64,000 nt of DNA from Hofstenia miamia (GCA_900660155.1 CABFPE010000082.1:1004106-1068105), one strand, 5' to 3'. Shown: positions 22,992 through 37,023, counted from the first letter of the stretch. The notes: a model not told the origin generated them from the letters alone. Numbers and translations: made by a program.

Positions 22992-25120
22992 GGCCATTTG
23001 AAATAGTTGGGCACCATTGACTTAAGGAATAACAGGATAGTATTTAATGCAATGAGCAATTTTGGGAAGAGGAGTAACCTAGAAATATTATGCATTAAAA
23101 GACGTTTTATTTGATACATTTAAAACCCATCTTAATTGAATGTCAAGTTTTTTATAAAGTGTATTGCAAAATCAGGACAAACTATTTGCGTAGTTAAAGT
23201 GACTCATGATGAACAAATGAAAAAATTGAATAATTATATAAAGTGATAGTTGCCCCATAATTCAAATAATAAATTACCCCAAGTTTTCTTAAAATTCACT
23301 CTTAACTTGCTTACCTACATGCCTTCCCAGATAAAACCTGATCAATGAATTAAGAAACTCAATTATATGTCTGTGTAATTTAGAGGTCCCAGCGGGTCTG
23401 AAGGAACAGTTCACCAAAACTTATTACAATACATTTTTTGAGAACCAATGAATTTACTAGACTCCGTTTATTATTTGACCTGTATTAGATTTCAATGCAT
23501 TTCTCTGGTCTGGGTTAATGTTCTTTAGCTACCAGTCTTAATTTTAAACCTATATCCTTATTCCATGCGATGATTTCGCATTTTTATCAAAACATTTTTA
23601 ACTGTATAAAAAAACTTACTAAAATAATTACATTCGCGAAGTTAAAACAAGAACTAAAAATGAATTTAAAATAATTACCATCAAGTAATAATTGTAAAGC
23701 GGAGTAAAGTTGAGTCAAGTTTGTTTATAAATCAACTGTTTGAATAAGTGCAGTTCATCGCAGTAAAAGAGTATCATATTTCAAACTTGTAGTACTTTTT
23801 GGAATTTTTTATCATAAAATAGTTAAAAATCATTCGATTTCCGAACGATTAAAGCCTACTATTCACACATTAAAATTTCGGTTATTCGAAGGAACTAAGC
23901 CAATTCTGGTCATAGGTTTTCATGCGGCCCGCTGCGACATCACTTGATTGTGCAAATGAAGCCCACTAATATTCCAAAAACGCAAGGTCGGAACATGATA
24001 AAAAAGATTTGTTAATCCTAAACTAAATTGTCTGTATATATTTGATGTTTTTATATATAGTTTATGTTTTTTGGTTTTATTTCTGTTTGATGTTTAAATC
24101 ATTGTAGTGTAGTTTACATTAATTTGTATTTTTAATATTGTAAATATGCATACATAATGTATATTTTGTGTATATATGAAAAGTAAAAGCTTTTTGAATT
24201 TGCCTTGGGGACAAATTCATCACATTTGCAATGGACAAACTTTTTACTATACTGTTAACCCCACTGGCGGCGTAAGTATGCGGCATGGGTGGCAATTGTT
24301 CCCCTTACCCTAATATCACCCTTTAAGAAAAAACCTAACATTTTGTAATTGAGACAGTAAATGTCCTTTTAGTTAATATGCTGGGTAATAAATATAACTC
24401 CTTTTTACCAAACTTTGTTCCGTCGCCAATGGTTATTCCATCTTCTCATGAAAATTATTGCATGCAACTCCTAATAATGCAATGAATTTCAAATATAACA
24501 CGTTCACATTAATCCTATAAAATTTCAAATGTAGGACTTATTTTCGTATATGCTATAAACATTATATATATATATAATGATTAAATTAAAAAATATCAGA
24601 AAATATTCTAGGGATTTCCTCCTAAATAATGCTGACATTTTATAAAAATAATTCGATTTAAGTATTCTTAAAAATACTAAACATAATTCAATATCAAAAA
24701 CTTACATAAACCACCTCTGTGCATATTGCATTCCTACACGGAGTCATCTACATCATTCTATTCTTATTTGAGTAAAATATGATTCATGTCAAATTTAAAA
24801 CTTTTTAATACATACAGTTCCAAGGAAATGATTAAAACAATTTATTCTAATTTTTTCAACTTTAATGCTTTTTTATTTTAAAAATTTTCTTGTATACCAG
24901 TGGATATCTATATATATCTAAAATTGCTTATAATGTCTGAATTATATTAAAATCTTTGAAACTTTTGAACAAACAAGTATATAAACTTCATTTACCTAAA
25001 TTTTTTAAACATTTATTAATAAATAGAAATTTAAAATTCATTAATAGATAGAAACAAATCTAAAAGCATCTTTGATGAAGCCATGCACAGCCCGTGCCTT
25101 CGCGGTAATGTGTCAAGCTT
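22992..25120. other. No gene recognised; one hAT-end-like fragment
   Basis: AT-rich. Near 24,255 CACTGGCGGCGTAAGTATGC resembles a hAT left end, but I found no matching right end or duplication. Confidence 0.45.
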
Positions 25121-25123
25121 AAT

Positions 25124-25260
25124 CTACTGGCCGCAGTCTTTGGAGCATTTGAAGTTACCATCTTTAAACGTGAACTTGATGCCAGTTAACTTTTTATTAC
25201 AATCACTGCAAACCAAGCAATTTTCACAGTAGGTCTCGTCACGGAATTTTAAAATATTTT
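25124..25260 (-). CDS. Terminal LIM-domain exon of a minus-strand gene (partial)
   Basis: On the minus strand, after a CATTTAG acceptor, the phase-2 frame reads NILKFRDETYCENCLVCSDC, then NKKLTGIKFTFKDGNFKC, then SKDCGQ and TAG. The spacing matches the C-terminal half of a LIM zinc-binding domain, with a Cys where many have His before the ENC ligand. A protein ending right after the last LIM Cys pair is typical of the four-and-a-half-LIM (FHL/limpet) group. LIM domains mediate protein contacts in cytoskeletal and nuclear complexes. No other LIM exon was found to the right, so the upstream exons are distant or this is a lone retained exon. Confidence 0.6.
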
Positions 25261-25269
25261 CTAAATGAA

Positions 25270-26699
25270 ATGGTTAATTGTGAAATAAACCTAACAAAAT
25301 AAAATGTTATTTCATGTCCATTGAATTCTAGAATAAATAATATAGTACTGTTTCAATTTACCAGGGCCCCTATGATGTAAATTTGTTTCTTATAATTAAA
25401 TTGTTATTTCGTCCAGAATATATTTAACTTATTAATGGAGTGCATGGCTGCCGTAAGCTAAAACTTTTGTAGCTTCCATGTGAATTAATGAATTTGACGT
25501 AATATAGTGCCTGAAGCCAATTTTAAGACAACAAGAACATTAGTCAAAAGTTCAATCTTACTGGTGCTGAAAATATTGACTGGACGCCATTGTTATCACA
25601 ATCGTATATAATTTTAATTCCAACCTAATTGCATGCATGCGTATCGGTAAAGTTATTAAAATATCCAGATTTGTAGCCAAGAGGGACACGGACACTGCCG
25701 TTTTAATATAATTTCTAATCGTATTTTTATTTAAATTTTCTAAAATTAGAGCACGTTTGCTGGCCTAAATAGTTGGCTGGTTAAGCCACTGAATGTATCC
25801 ATATTTTTCCGATGTTGATGGGAAAGTAAATTTCTAGAGCCAATAATTTTTCATTCAATGAAAAAGCAACTTTCTGGATTTAAGTACATTTTATTACTAG
25901 CGAGTTATTAATAGACAATTGCAAAATGTCGCTTTACTTTTTTGAAAAGTCAACATTTGCTCTCTAATAAAAATGTGAAATATGCTTGTAGTGTTAAAAT
26001 ATATATTTAAATTGCATTAAGCATATTGCATTACTTTGAAATATTACAATAAATAAATAATATCAATTTCCGTTAATTTAACTCTTCACTTTATTTAACG
26101 CATTATTTGAATTTATGAAGATCGAAGTTATTATCATTATTGGTTGCGGCAGCTTATTGCGTTCGGATAGATTGTTCATTATCAATTTCGCTTTGGGAAG
26201 GCATTTTCTGCGCAATGATTGAAGAAATTTACATTTGGCTATTGAATATATATTATAGTAATTTGATCGGGACAGGTTGCAAGAGAAAAATAAAAAAGCT
26301 TCAAAAAAAATAATGTATAACGAAATTTATTGATACCATATTTTTTTTATTAGAATTTTTAAAATATAATAATCAAACTAAATAAAGTATTTTTATTAAG
26401 GATCATTACAATAAATAAATATTGAAGTAGTTAGCTCCAATTTGTTTTTTTTAAGAGAAAACAATTTTTTGTAGTGATAATTGCCCGGAATTTTGCTCAT
26501 CAAAAAATCTTGTCCAGTGACCCATCCCTACCCACAGAAATTTTGTAAGAGCAAACTCGGTTGAATCTCTGTCTTATCAAATTTGTTAGATTAAGATAAT
26601 AAATAAAATATAAACATTTAAACTTAATATAGATTAATTGCGATTTGTCAAAAGAGATTAATGACTATGGCGTATCAATAATATATGTATATATGTATG

Positions 26700-26736
<37 letters not shown>

Positions 26737-28855
26737 GAGATAAATATAATTACAATATTCTAATTGCAATGCGTAGCATGATGAAACAATACAGTTTTTT
26801 CAAACCTTAGTTTTTCATACAATTTTCTTACAATCTAAACAAATGCACCTTGGTTATCAGATAAAGAAAGAAGTAATTTTTTAAATTTTGCCCCTTTAAA
26901 ATTACAGGCATTCGTTGGAAATTTGTAAACGGCTGAATGAAGGTAAATGTTGCACGGTAGCGGCTCCATCGTCGGTGTGTGGTATTGCGATAGCGATACT
27001 GCCATATATATATTTTAGGGTTTCCACAACATCTAAAATCATTTGATCTCGGGAGGTCCGGTTTCACCCACTCATACACTGATGAAGATTTGTGATAAAA
27101 CATTCTCTTGCCTGAAGTACATGAACATAAGATTTTTTTCAATGAAAAATCCGATTTTTCTAAAAATATTCAAATTCTTGCAATACCAAGTGTTCAGATA
27201 ATGAGAAGGTCTAATGTACATGGGAACAGCAACTACCTCGAAATATTTTGTTTTCTGAAGAAAAACTGCTTGAGTCCCATTCAGACACGCTATGTGCAAA
27301 ACTGCTGTGAAGCTATCATTATATAACTAACTCATTTTATCTTGGATCACCTACGCATTTCCTTCATGGTATGCAAATTCGACTTCCTTCTAAGATTAGA
27401 AAGATTCCAATCTCGATGTAGAAGATGGATAGTTAAACAGGATGGATATCTTAACAGATTGAAAACTACAAAGTTACTCCCTTTTTGATTTGTTTTACAA
27501 TTATAGATTGATTGCATATAAATATATATATATAATTATGGGATATCAATTTAACAAATAATATCGGTCCGCTAAGAAATCTAAAACAATGAAGTCCTAT
27601 TTTACCTCATTTCATATTAACTTATTGGAACAACCTCCTATAGCTGTTCCTTTTTGAAAATCTCTTTTTTAGATAATTTTCTAATAAAATAAAATCCTAA
27701 TGAAGCATGCCAACTGTCGTTGCTTTTCAGGCTCGTCTCAATTGGCATATTCTTGCCCATATCAGGACGTCCAAAACAGCACACGTTGTTGGAGAAAGTA
27801 TTGACATCATAATATTACATATGTAAATCAACGGAACATTTAAAAAAATATATTTATAAAGAATATATTCTCTAAAATTGAAATATTTATCATAATACAT
27901 ACACTATGTCTTCTGCTGCTTATAATTGATCATTGAAGTGAAAACTTACTGGGAATTTCATAAAAATCTTATTCAATATTTTTAGGTGCAATAATATACA
28001 GAAATATACACAGTCACTCAAAACAACACCACTGGTATTCAAAGCAAGGGTGCTAAACTATATTGAATACCTTCTGCATTATTTTGGATTCATAAACAAT
28101 AATGTGCAGCGATGATTCATACTGAAAACACTGATCAAAAATTGGACCAGTTATTTTGAGAATACTTAGCAATGGCAAACACTTCTACGTGATTGAACAC
28201 TTGATGATTCCTTTATCTATAAATTTCAAACACTTTTCTTGATTTTTGGCTGTAGAAGACTACATTTAAATTGGTTCGCGGCAAGCAAAGAAGATTCTTC
28301 AAAAATTGGTTTTGTTTCAGTTTTTCAGGTTTTTCTTCATAAAAACATGTGTATTATTACAAGCCACACAAACGAGAATTTAAGAGATTCCACAGATTGT
28401 TTGTCCTCTAGTAAAAAGATTTCAAAATATTTTCATCAAACATATCAATCCTGCTTTTAAAGTGATGGTAGGCATGGGAAAAAGAGTTATAAATTATTTC
28501 TTGCATACGTATGAACTAAATCATTATATTCATTCTCTCAGAGAATCATGATTATTAAAAGTACGCATACAAAAATATGCAGGATGTCAACAAAATGTTG
28601 GCAGATGTCCTGATAAGAGTTAATTTTTTGCTTATTCTGTGTGAAAATTTGTTTTGTGTTTTTATTTATTATTTTCTTTGCATGTTTATGTATTTGCCAT
28701 TGTGACCAAACAAATTTTTTTAGTAAGAGTAGTAGCAATTTTGAATCTAACAATTTTTAAGAAATCTATATTACATAACTGCAATTTATACACTATAAGT
28801 ATTTTATACATTTAATAACATTTTAAGTCTGTAAAAATCTTAATCTAAACAAAAT
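25270..28855. other. No gene recognised
   Basis: AT-rich spacer with a (TA)n tract at about 26,703-26,733. Open frames at 26,828-27,142 (minus) and around 27,108-27,326 resemble no known family. If the LIM gene extends to the right, this would be intron. Confidence 0.45.
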
Positions 28856-28867
28856 ATGTAAATGAAT

Positions 28868-29927
28868 CAGGGCGAATCCAGGAGTAAATCTCGGGGAGGT
28901 CTCAGTGATGCACAAAATAATCTACATAAGCTACAGGTGGTTTGTATATGTCTCTATACCTGGTTTATATAATCATGATTATAAATCAAATGAACGGTGA
29001 CAATAAATCTAATTTTATGAAAGCACTCCGGTCCCTTAATTATTGACAGCGCATAATGCAATTAAGCACTTCCTTACATTTTTATCAGCAAATTAAAAAA
29101 TCAAATATGTAATTTCAATTAATCAAGCTTTCCCAATCCTTTAATTGTGAAATAGCATAAATCTCTGTGAACACCAAGAATTATTAAATGGTGGAGACTT
29201 TCTTCAGTTATTGTTGTTCGCAGCAACGATAACACCGAAATTGAGTTTAGAAAATATTCTTTTTGGCTCTGCTGTAGTAACACCCATGGTAGAAATATTT
29301 TGCACATTTTTTTGAATACTTGGAAAAGCCATGGACTTAGCTGCAATTCATGCATCTAGGCTGTTGTTTGGGAGTTTATCTTCATCGACCACATGCCATG
29401 ATTTTCCAAATCATAAATTCTGCCTTAATCTCCCATTTGATAGAAGAACTTGGTAATGGTGTATAAGATTCAATTGTGGATAATATCATTTTCAATTAAG
29501 TGACTTCTAAATTTCCTATATGACCAAATACACACCAGAGACTAACAGTGTTCACTGAGACTACTCACAAATGCTGAGAATCACGTCAGACGATTTTGAA
29601 AATTATTTTCATGTGACACAATGGTTTGCTGAAGTGAATTAGTGGTCAATGGTCATGAAATTTAATAGCTACATTGAATAACACAATTTCATGATGCAAA
29701 TTCATTGTAATTTCTCTCCAATCCAAATGATTTACCTCACCCACATAAATTTCTATTTACTGTACAATTATATGTTTCTAGTAATAACTAATGTAAATGA
29801 AAATCTGGGCGTATGGTTCCTAGATTTTAGCGAAATTAAAAAATTGTTACTTTGTATTGGGCAGTTTATATATCGGCTCGGGGGAGGGGTCTTGCGATCC
29901 TCGAGATGCACTTCAAATCCACCATTC
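28868..29927 (-). mobile_element. hAT element with perfect 8-bp target duplication, 1.06 kb
   Basis: AAATGAAT occurs on both sides (28,860-28,867 and 29,928-29,935). One end is CAGGGCGAATCCAGGAGT and the other, reversed, is a related GGTGGATTTGAAGTG. A minus-strand frame inside (29,119-29,355) looks like the hAT C-terminal dimerisation region, placed where expected near the element's 3' end. The N-terminal and catalytic parts are not recognisable, so this is an internally deleted or decayed copy. Confidence 0.78.
29119..29355 (-). pseudogene. hAT transposase C-terminal dimerisation-region relic
   Basis: The segment SVLSLLRTTITEESLHHLII then LGVHRD resembles the LRSTMxQERLxxLxLLxIHRD helix of hAT transposases. 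It is about 78 codons, with no catalytic residues of the RNase H fold visible. It lies within the hAT insertion at 28,868-29,927. Confidence 0.45.
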
Positions 29928-30007
29928 AAATGAATTGTATTATTCGTACAACAATTAAACGCGCTATTCCTTACAACATGTTATTGTATTGAGGATGATG
30001 ACGATGA

Positions 30008-30445
30008 TGTATATACTTCAAATTCCGAAAATGCGATTCACGTAAGTATCAATTAGCAATAATATTGTAAAGCAAAGCAACTTGAAACATTCTGTTTTAA
30101 TAAACCTGCAAATGGAAGAGCAGAATTTTTTAAAAATTTATGTCAAAGAAGAAAACCAAGAGACTCATTGGAAAGTTTTATTCGTTGCAAACATTGCACA
30201 AAATAAAGTATTTCCACTTTTCCAATTGCAGAAGAATGAAACCGTCTATCTCCAAGCAGTGCTGAAGCACTTGAAATTGAATTGTTTAATAAATAATGAT
30301 TTGATTCAAATCCTATTTATTATTAGAATACTTACATTAAATGCGTATTCAAAAATTGGGAACTTTTGAACATTCGGATCGGACAGCATCGGGTCGGTTC
30401 CAGATCTTTAAATTTCGGATCCAGATTGGTTCGGATCTTAAAACC
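30008..30445 (+). mobile_element. Partial copy of the 21.7-kb hAT family
   Basis: ACTTCAAAT, AATGCGATTCA and GCAAATGGAAGAGCAGAAT occur in the same order as in the element at 21,669-22,983, and the right part is again CGGATC-rich (30,375-30,440). A 95-codon frame at 30,082-30,369 (MEEQNFLKIYVKEENQETHW) seems to be the BED-finger start of the transposase; paired Cys residues are not evident. I could not see a target duplication. Confidence 0.6.
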
Positions 30446-30449
30446 GCAA

Positions 30450-30702
30450 GAAAATGTAGTAACAGTAAATCAAATTTTAACGATGACAACAGAATTTGAA
30501 TAAAATTGTTATTTATTAACACCGATTCAACTGTTTCAATGTACGTTTATCCATAACAAATGCGATTCAACTTACTTGAAGAGTGCAATATTATAAACGA
30601 ACGGTTTTCGTTTGTATTGGCGGAAAAATGACTATAAGCAAATGAGTGCTATTTAAACTATTACTATTAAAATTTTGATATTATTACAGATGGGTCTGAC
30701 AT

Positions 30703-30748
<46 letters not shown>

Positions 30749-32484
30749 AACAAAAATGCATGTCATTTTATAACAAAACATTTGCTTGTTATATAAAAAA
30801 TAAATTCCATATTCACATATTTATATATTTCACAGGGAAAGATTTTAAGTCTATTAAACAATTTATATTTAATGAATATTCACAAAGTTTTTTCTAATAA
30901 ATGATTTTAAGTAAACATCTATTTCGAATTATTTACTGGTTTCAATTCCTTACCTTTTAAAAGAAACCGTTCTTTTAATTTATCAAATATATGTAAAGAT
31001 AACTTTCAAATAAATGCAATTTGCATTATCTTAACAACACAATTCAATTTTGTTAATAAACAAGAAAAAACGAAAAAACATTTAAATATCAACATCTATA
31101 GTAAAAAATAGCACCAATGATATTACAACATTTTATTAAATATTCCACTATTTATAATGATGAAGCATTACGATTCCAAAAGATAGCCTTTGCATTGCAG
31201 AAATTGTCAGCCTTGTACAAATACTATTTTGCTGGGTCCTTCCGATGATTCATGCTACAGCGAAAACACTTTCGAAGAAGACTTTTTATTGCAATTGCAA
31301 TGATTTTTCAAAAATATTTACTGATCACATCTTCCATCTTACGCCTATCATGTAAGAGGCACATCAGCATTATTCTATTTTCTCCGCTTTTACGCATCTA
31401 AATAGATTTGTATAAAAATTAATACTGTCCCAACATGATATAATATTAAAATTTAGTAGAAAATGAAAAAATTCCAACATTAAGTTAAATATATAGAGAA
31501 ATATTTAAAAAAATTAAGAAAATATGAATTTTTATATGATATAAAATATTGAAATTTGAATGTAGTGATCCTATTTGCGCTTTAATGATGATGAAGAAGC
31601 TTTTTATTTAATATTGGTAATATTTAACAAATAATAAATAGGAAAACTTTATTTAATCTCATAAACATGTGTTGTATTGCGTGTTGAAGTGCGTTCTGTT
31701 TGATTATGTAGATGAACCATGGTACTACAATATACAATTAAACAACATTATTCAATTAGCAGAACAATTAATGATTTGGTGTTGACTATTGACAACCTAA
31801 GCAATATAAACTTTTAAAGCTCGAAACATAAGTGCAATTAACGTCAAATATGGCGAATAGAAACAGTAGAAAAGGCAAAAAAGTTTATTTGGTGATTACT
31901 CATGATATTCATAATATTTTACATTGTTCTTTTGTATATAAGTTAAACATTTAGTTAACTACTAATCTAATTTTATTAATATTTTTTAAGAAATTAAAAT
32001 TTCGGAAATATATTAAAATTAAAATGCCTTTTAGAAAAAAATTATAATCGCAATACCTTTTTGAAGAAAATGTATACATGTCCACAATACATATTTCAAA
32101 GAAAATTAAATACTATTCAATATGAAAAGCATATAAGCTTCTAATTTAAAAAATCGAAGTATTACTTTTTGTGATGTGAATAGTAATATCACATTATGAG
32201 GAAAAAGATGTATCAAAAACTCAATGATAGCTGAGGAAATGAAAGTTACATTCATGTGGTGTGAAATGTGCCAAACATGATCAATAGCTTTTACTTGCTC
32301 ACAAAAAGAATAATTGACGCATGCATGTTTACTGCAAGCATTGATACACAAAATTCCCGTGACATATTGCTGTGAAATCTCACTTTTGAATTACTAAAAA
32401 AACAATTTTTAAGGTGGTCATTGTAATAATTGTGTAATAACTAATTCTACAATGTACTAAATGGATGAGAAAATTAATTAAAAC

Positions 32485-32520
<36 letters not shown>

Positions 32521-35490
32521 TGAGGTGCAACTAACGAAATTGAAATGTTCCGGTTTACTAAAAATGTCACTCAAACCAAAAATATTTTAGTAAGACGGAA
32601 TTTTACCTTATCTTGAAAGTAAGAATATTTTGACTGAGGCAACTGTTGAAGGATTTAACAGACGAAATTGAGAGCAATATTTATTCAAAGTAATTATTTT
32701 CAAATTTATTTTCTGTTTTCGCTGTAAAGGTTATTGAATCGAAATGGATGAAGTTGAGCAACTATTTTAGCATGCATAGATTACGTATTAATGGGAACGT
32801 AACAAAGATTTTGCATAGTGACACCTTGTAGATTATGACGGACATCTCTGGCAGCTGGCTACACAAATAATGTCAATAACGCACAGAAATGAAATAAGAT
32901 TCAAAATTTTAAAATTCGGGTTCCAATCGGGACCAAATTTTTAAAAATAATTGATTTTTGGACCTGAAGCGGATCTTTTCTTATCCTGCCTTATGTTTTG
33001 GAAAATATATGTTGATTCAACCTTTAATTTTCAAATAGCTTCACAATTATTTGTAGATTTAAAAAATAGAGAAGAGATAGAAGAGTTTGTTTAAATATTC
33101 ATTTTTTTGAATTCACATTAATCTCTCAAAACTACTAGAGAGTATAAATATTCTATCCTAAATATAAGTGAACGACAAACTAGTAAACTACTAAATCTTC
33201 CTTTATTGGCAAAGCTCATTTAAACACTAGAACTTTCTATTAATATTTATAAAGCTAATGAGGCCCGCTTCGATAAGACATGACACTTGCTCAAAATGAC
33301 ATTTAAGCATTTTATAATTATCAAAAACACTAGAAAGTACATATACTTCTAATTATGTCGATAATTTCATTGAATTTGCTATTTGTAGGAATTTTGTTTC
33401 TATTCCATTATTTTCACATTTGAAACATCAGATGTAAATGTATTCCCAAGGAGTACTCGTTGTTCTAGTTTTAAACTTGATGCTCGACTCAGCTCGTTTT
33501 GATTTGGAATATTTTTGGCTAGCTCGACTCTCCGGATTGTTTTGCATAGTTCTTCCTGTCACTTAATAATAATTTAAAATGAGACTATAAGCGACACAAA
33601 AAATCTTATATTGAATGAAGCAATAATAATATTTTGTAGGATAAGATTAATAGAGTCCAAATTATAGACTAAGATGTTGTAATATTGTTTTTTAAATGGA
33701 AAAGCAGAATAAATTAGTTAGCTATAAATAAGGTTCGTTTTGGGGTCGTTTTATGTCAAATTCAGTGCTCAAGCTCAGCTCGTGAATAAAGCACACCAGT
33801 ATCCAATTCTGAATCAATTGAAAGCAATCTCTTATTTGACTTCAACTCCAATTCTTTGATGTAATTCTTGTTTTTTAAGAAGTAATGTGTAACAGATTCA
33901 ATTCTATTATTGTGTTTTTGAAAGACCGCATGTCTGAAACACATAATGCAATATTTTTCTATAAAAACTTTGTTATAGAAAATAGTAATGATAATTTGTT
34001 TAAAACTGTGTCGAACACAAAGAAGTATTTTGTTTTTCTATATTTCCGCTTAGCAGCAATATGATATTACTTAGTTACAGATTATATTTTCGAGTATTGA
34101 AATAGATTTTCTTTAAGCGAAATCCATTTGCCTTTAGAAAACATTTTTAACTGTTAATACCGTTTTGGACAAAACAGAAGATTAGAGCTAGCTCATGGAA
34201 ATGAACGTGTTTATTGTCTCCTTAGATCTTGAGAGAATATTGAATTCAATAGATCAAGAAATATGATTAAGATATTGTCAGATATTCACAATTTCGTCTT
34301 ATGCCATCTTCCCGATTTTGTGATTTCAATTTTTACACTTTAAAATGAATTATCAAGTATTTAAAAAATTAAACTAAGTGTTATGTAAAGCTCTGTTCTG
34401 GCAGAAATTTTACGAACTCCCATCCAATTGATGTCTCATGCATGATTATTAGTAATAATTTATTACACCCAAAATATGATGTTTCTAAATGTTGAGAAAA
34501 TTATTAGTTTGAAAGCAAGTTTTCGGACATTTTTTGACACCTGCATTTTATGAATTATATGAACAGTAAGCATGATAGCAACATATATATATATATAATG
34601 AGTGCAAAAGCATTGTAAGCTAAGTAAGTATGCCTCAATCAATGTAAGATAAATCAGTGTTGTAGTATGGAATCAATATATATATAGGTAGAGCAATAGT
34701 AGGCAGGTGATGATAAAAAAGTACTAGCAAAGCACTGTCAAAAGTGGAGCATCATTCTACATTCAGCAATAAAGTAGAGTAGTGTTCCTATAATTAGTAC
34801 ATATATGTAGAGTAGTAAGAGTAATCATTATGCTTTAATAAAATTAGTACACTTTTACAATTATGGAATCATGTATATTAAGACTAATTATAACACTACA
34901 GCAGTTCAGAGTTCAGGTTATAAGGTGGACTAGCACAGGGAATTGAAGTGACTGAATGGCGGACATTCGTAATGCATATCAAGGGACATATGCCTATGGT
35001 ATTGTGGCCTAATAATAATGTTTGGCATGGAAATGGTTATGTGACTTATAAATAATTTAAAATTGTAAGAGTATACTAATGTTACATTGAATCATTTGTA
35101 AAATCTTTCATTTTGTATCTTGAAGATAGATCTCAGCTTACCATGTCTTTTGGATTTTATCAGGTATGCAATCTGTTACATCTAGATCTTGAGTAGCAGA
35201 AGCTTGTTTTGTTCATTCTGTTTTAAAATTTGGAGAGATTCAAACAGTCCGATTATTTTAAGTTTAAATTATTTAGTAGTTCTTTACTCATTATGTAATC
35301 TATGTAATCCTAACTCACACACGACACTGGACATGTAATGATGTATTATATTTTTTCATTGAAAAAACAGCTACTTTTGCGAAAGAAGCAAATACATTTT
35401 AATATTAAATATAGAAATTTCTGCAATATAAATGGAATTTGTATTGTGCATGTCGTTTATATTTCTTAGGCTTTTAATTTATTTCTAATT
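30450..35490. other. Long stretch without a recognised gene
   Basis: Five kilobases of AT-rich DNA with (TA)n tracts at about 30,704-30,741 and 32,468-32,518. A hAT-end-like piece lies at about 32,881-33,000 (GATTCAAAATTTTAAAATTC then CGGGTTCC), similar to the CAGAGGTGGAATCAGG family at 39.6 kb but without a partner end. I see no supported exon. Confidence 0.5.
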
Positions 35491-35493
35491 GAA

Positions 35494-35910
35494 TGGCGGG
35501 CGGACTGGGCCACCTGTTCTAACCGGGTCAATTCCTCTTGGCTAGCATGCACCGGACAATGAACGATAAATGTAAACGGGTTAGGGAATTTTCGGGCCAG
35601 ATTTTCTTGACCAATGTCTCATTGTGTTCGGTAACAGTCCCGGCCCATCCCAGTCCCATGAAATGTTTTAATTCTATAGCCCCATTTGTCCCACAGCATT
35701 ACTTCTGTTTTGACAACATATTAGAAAAATTATGAGTAATATCTGTAATCTGTGTCCCAGATCCATCAGTTTTGCGTTTGCCCTAGTCCCTTACTGGTCC
35801 CAGATCCCATCCCCCTGAAACTTCTACCAGTAAATTCCATGGGATTAGATTAGACGGTCCAACAAAACCCTAAAACCGGGACAGGGCGAACAAGAACAGC
35901 ACTAAATCAT
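35494..35910. other. GC-richer patch, probably repeat-derived
   Basis: It is higher in GC than both flanks, with repeated GTCCCAG, CCCGG and GGGAC words. No terminal repeats or long coding frame could be assigned. It lies about 600 bp upstream of the histone gene and ends before its AT-rich leader. Confidence 0.4.
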
Positions 35911-36522
35911 CAAAGGCAAAACCCTACCTCCAAGCAAAACATTTTCATTATTTCTAAAAATTAGCATCTTCCAATACGAAAGAAAATTTTCAAATTTAAA
36001 ATCGATTCTATCAATTTTCTCTAACATAAAAAATGTGCTTTAATTATTGTTCAGAATGTAAATTTCATTGCCGTATTTGATTTTAATTGTTAAGAAAGTA
36101 ATTTTAGCTAAAGGCCTTGTCTTGATTTGCATATTAGACAGCGTTTGAAAATCATTAGATTTTGGAAATAGCAAAGAAACACCAAGAAAAGCCGAATTTC
36201 CCCTAGATATATTTCACAAAATATAACGATATTTAAGTTTAAGCCAATTCACGTTATACTTTTGGCAACAAAATTTAACTACATAGAAAAACTAGATATT
36301 GAGAAATTGATTCATGTATTTTTTTTTATTTTGAGTTAAAACTTATGGAGAAATTGACTTCGAAAAATTGGATAGACGCACAAATTTTAGTGATATAATT
36401 GCTCATTTAATTTCTCCGACCGTTTTCGTTTAGGTTGACGGAAGTTGCTATTTATTCTCCGCGTTAACTGATTACGTTATTGCTTGGATTAATCAACGGT
36501 TTAGAACAAAATTTAAAACATC

Positions 36523-37023
36523 ATGTCTAGCTCAACTCCTGCGAAGAAGACTTCCAAAGCCAAGAAGCCCTCAACTCATGCTCCTTACAGTCAAATGATT
36601 GTTAAAGCAATCTCTGCTCTAGATGACAAGAAAGGCTCCTCTCGACAAGCTGTTTCTAAGTACATCAGAGCAAACAACAAAATTGATGTTACAGACGCTG
36701 CACACAATGCCCGCATGCGACTCACCTTCAAGAAATTGGTTGCCACTGGTGCGCTTGTTGCAAACAAAGGATCATTTAAGCTCTCAGCAAAAAATACTAA
36801 GCCAAAGGCGGCCACCAAAAAATCAGCTGCAAAAAAATCTGTTGTGAAGACTCCTAAGAAGCCTAAAGCTAAATCGTCTACACCGGTTAAAAAACCCTCA
36901 GCTAAGAAGTCTTCAGCTAAAAAATCAGTCTCCAAAACCACTTCTAAAAAGCCAGCAGTCAAGAAAAGCAGTGCCAAAAAATCAGCGGCCAAAAAATCAG
37001 TGAAGAAGCCAGCAAAGAAATAA
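36523..37023 (+). CDS. Linker histone H1, complete and intronless (166 aa)
   Basis: It binds linker DNA at the nucleosome entry and exit sites and compacts chromatin. The layout is typical: a short basic N-tail (residues 1-17), a winged-helix globular domain (about 18-88: HAPYSQMIVKAI, GSSRQAVSKYI, DAAHNARMRLTFKKLVATGA, GSFKL), and a Lys/Ala/Ser/Pro tail (89-166) with many KKS, KKP and AKK repeats. The loop before GSFKL lacks the TGAxG often found there. The ATG is preceded by ACATC and no better start is upstream. At 166 aa it is short for animal H1. There is no histone stem-loop after the stop; AATAAA signals follow instead, so it is likely a polyadenylated, replication-independent variant outside any histone cluster. 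Confidence 0.96.
   Translation: MSSSTPAKKTSKAKKPSTHAPYSQMIVKAISALDDKKGSSRQAVSKYIRANNKIDVTDAAHNARMRLTFKKLVATGALVANKGSFKLSAKNTKPKAATKKSAAKKSVVKTPKKPKAKSSTPVKKPSAKKSSAKKSVSKTTSKKPAVKKSSAKKSAAKKSVKKPAKK

Noticed and set aside
35145-35165. Short ATG-led stretch MSFGFYQ followed by GTATGC
   Set aside because: Too short, with no supporting acceptor or continuation; such patterns arise often by chance.
36591-36992. 133-codon minus-strand frame over the histone gene
   Set aside because: It is the antisense of the H1 Lys/Ala-rich tail; the + strand frame has a complete linker-histone domain.
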